From positions 1 through 6,470 of the forward strand of contig CALGAG010000035.1 of NCBI GenBank assembly GCA_937951995.1: DNA of 6,470 nucleotides, in the 5' to 3' direction. The position numbers were made by a program, and so were the translations under genes. Source of the DNA: an uncultured Bacillota bacterium (GTDB lineage Bacteria > Bacillota > Clostridia > Tissierellales > Tissierellaceae). The notes under the pieces were generated by a model that was given only the letters and a program-made list of their open reading frames with translations, made no database searches and was not told the origin of the DNA. Below, one piece after another: positions 5,450 through 6,470 of the stretch; the first letter of the stretch is position 1, and every line of letters begins with the position of its first letter.

Positions 5450-6400
5450 ATGAAATTGGACGGTATCAAAAGAATTGGAATTGCTGGAGCTGGTACAATG
5501 GGGTCGGGGATAGCCCTGATTTTTGCCAGGAAGGGTTATGAGGTACTTGTAAATGATCTTAGTATAACCCTTTTGGAAGATTCAAGAAGACTTGTGGATA
5601 TCTTCAATCAGACACTGATAAATGAGGGATTGATGACAAAAGAGGAAGAAACAAAGGTGATGGACAATATCCAGTACACCATGGACAAATCAAGCTTTTC
5701 AGATTGTGACTTGATCATAGAAGCAATAGTTGAGAAGTTGGATGTAAAACAGGACTTCTGGAAGGAGGTCGAGAGTTTTGCAAAGCCTGATGCATACTTT
5801 GCAACAAACACATCTGGTCTAAGCATCAATGGGATCTCTGAAAAGATTAGAGACAAGAGTAGATTCATTGGTTTGCACTTTTGGAACCCTCCACATATTG
5901 TTCCATTGGTGGAGCTAATAAAGGGTGATTCTACTGCAGAAAGCACTGTGAAGGTTTTAAGGTCCTTGATGGAATTAATTGAAAAGGAGCCAGTTGTGGT
6001 GCAAAGGGATGTCCCTGGCTTCATTGGAAACAGAATCCAGTTTGCCGCCTTCAGAGAGGCCCTTCACATACTTGAGGAGGGGGTAGGAACACCGGAGGAT
6101 ATAGATAAGGCCATGAAATATGGTCCAGGCTTCAGATACCCTGTGATGGGTCCCTTGGAAACATCTGATCTGGGGGGCTTGGACACTTTCTACTACATCT
6201 CCTCTTACCTTTTCAAATCACTCAGTGATGGAAAAGAGCCTACGGAGAAACTGCAGGAGCTTATGGATTCTGGCAAGCATGGAGTTAAATCAAAGGAAGG
6301 ATTCTACGATTACTCAGATGGTAAGGATGAGGAAGCCATAAAGAGAAGAGACAAAATGTTCCTTAAGATGCTTAAACATATCCACATGGATGATAAATAA
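5450..6400 (+). CDS. 3-hydroxyacyl-CoA dehydrogenase family protein (possible 3-hydroxybutyryl-CoA dehydrogenase)
   Basis: This NAD-dependent enzyme would oxidise 3-hydroxyacyl-CoA to 3-oxoacyl-CoA, or the reverse; 3-hydroxybutyryl-CoA/acetoacetyl-CoA fits the neighbours. It has 316 aa. The Rossmann fold (about 5-185) has GAGTMG (13-18) and D36 after the second strand, favouring NAD over NADP. Expected catalytic residues are present: S122 in NTSGLS, H143 in GLHFWNPP, E155 in PLVELI and N194 in PGFIGNRI. The C-terminal helical domain runs from about 187. ATG 5450 is chosen because GGAGG (5439-5443) lies six bases upstream. An in-frame GTG at 5426 lies inside the terminator stem. HFWNPPHIVPLVELI and the HGVKSKEGFYDYSDGKDEEAIKRRD tail differ from classical clostridial Hbd (HFFNPAPVMKLVE), so it may belong to a divergent branch acting on another hydroxyacyl-CoA or hydroxy acid. 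Expression would need read-through of the preceding hairpin or an unseen promoter. Confidence 0.87.
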   Translation: MKLDGIKRIGIAGAGTMGSGIALIFARKGYEVLVNDLSITLLEDSRRLVDIFNQTLINEGLMTKEEETKVMDNIQYTMDKSSFSDCDLIIEAIVEKLDVKQDFWKEVESFAKPDAYFATNTSGLSINGISEKIRDKSRFIGLHFWNPPHIVPLVELIKGDSTAESTVKVLRSLMELIEKEPVVVQRDVPGFIGNRIQFAAFREALHILEEGVGTPEDIDKAMKYGPGFRYPVMGPLETSDLGGLDTFYYISSYLFKSLSDGKEPTEKLQELMDSGKHGVKSKEGFYDYSDGKDEEAIKRRDKMFLKMLKHIHMDDK

Positions 6401-6470
6401 AAATGATCCCCTGACCCATGTGGGTTGACCACTTTTGAGCTTGCAATGGCATTACATGAATGTGGAAAAG
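6401..6470 (+). other. Downstream flank with a weak hairpin, no supportable gene
   Basis: GACCC (6413-6417) can pair with GGGTT (6422-6426) over an ATGT loop, with CTTTT at 6432-6436 a few bases further on. This is at best a weak terminator for the dehydrogenase gene. Possible start codons (TTG 6425, ATG 6446) stay open to the window edge for only 8-15 codons and lack a ribosome binding site. Confidence 0.3.

Noticed and set aside
5608..6024. Reverse-strand open frame of 138 codons opposite the dehydrogenase gene
   Set aside because: It lies wholly antisense to a gene with intact catalytic motifs and shows no domain of its own.
6425..6470. Start of another gene at TTG 6425 or ATG 6446, open to the window edge
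   Set aside because: Only 8-15 codons are visible, there is no ribosome binding site, and the TTG lies in the weak hairpin.

Overview
The window looks like chromosome from an anaerobic, AT-rich, low-GC Gram-positive bacterium of the Clostridia/Tissierellia type. The signs are a Firmicute-style 5S rRNA, strong GGAGG ribosome binding sites, heavy AGA/AGG codon use, and butyrate/acetoacetate-type CoA enzymes under sigma-54 control. The genus cannot be fixed from sequence alone. All recognised genes lie on the + strand.

Layout. Positions 1-437 are the 3' end of a 23S rRNA gene. A spacer of about 180 bp follows that looks like a remnant of a dispersed non-coding repeat. Then come 5S rRNA (618-734) and a clear intrinsic terminator (750-780), which end an rRNA operon. 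A housekeeping-type promoter with an extended -10 (803-811) drives a sigma-54-dependent activator gene (stop at 2545). That activator has PAS-type sensor regions, an AAA+ domain with the GAFTGA loop, and a Fis-type helix-turn-helix. Its reading frame continues upstream of the first standard start codon (GTG 932) into sequence that reads as the missing front of a PAS domain. A good ribosome binding site there is aligned to an ATA codon at 845.

The 316-bp intergenic region (2546-2861) is rich in regulatory structure. It holds a 13-bp perfect palindrome, two 20-bp direct repeats exactly 42 bp apart (each with dyad TGTA-N10-TACA), a 12-bp perfect inverted repeat, and a near-consensus -24/-12 promoter (GG-N10-GC, 2807-2824). 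This fits an enhancer, a looping segment and a sigma-54 promoter for the next operon.

The operon encodes acetyl-CoA acetyltransferase (thiolase, 2862-4040) and the two subunits of an acetoacetate-type CoA-transferase (4069-4725 and 4725-5384, overlapping by one base). After a strong terminator-like hairpin (5402-5434) comes a 3-hydroxyacyl-CoA dehydrogenase family protein (5450-6400). Together the first three enzymes interconvert acetoacetate, acetoacetyl-CoA and acetyl-CoA. The last would link 3-oxoacyl-CoA to 3-hydroxyacyl-CoA with NAD(H). The gene content and sigma-54 control resemble the E. coli ato system, but here a PAS-containing one-component activator replaces the AtoS/AtoC two-component pair. 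No crotonase, butyryl-CoA dehydrogenase, Etf or transporter gene is present in the window.

The last 70 bases carry only a weak hairpin and no supportable gene.
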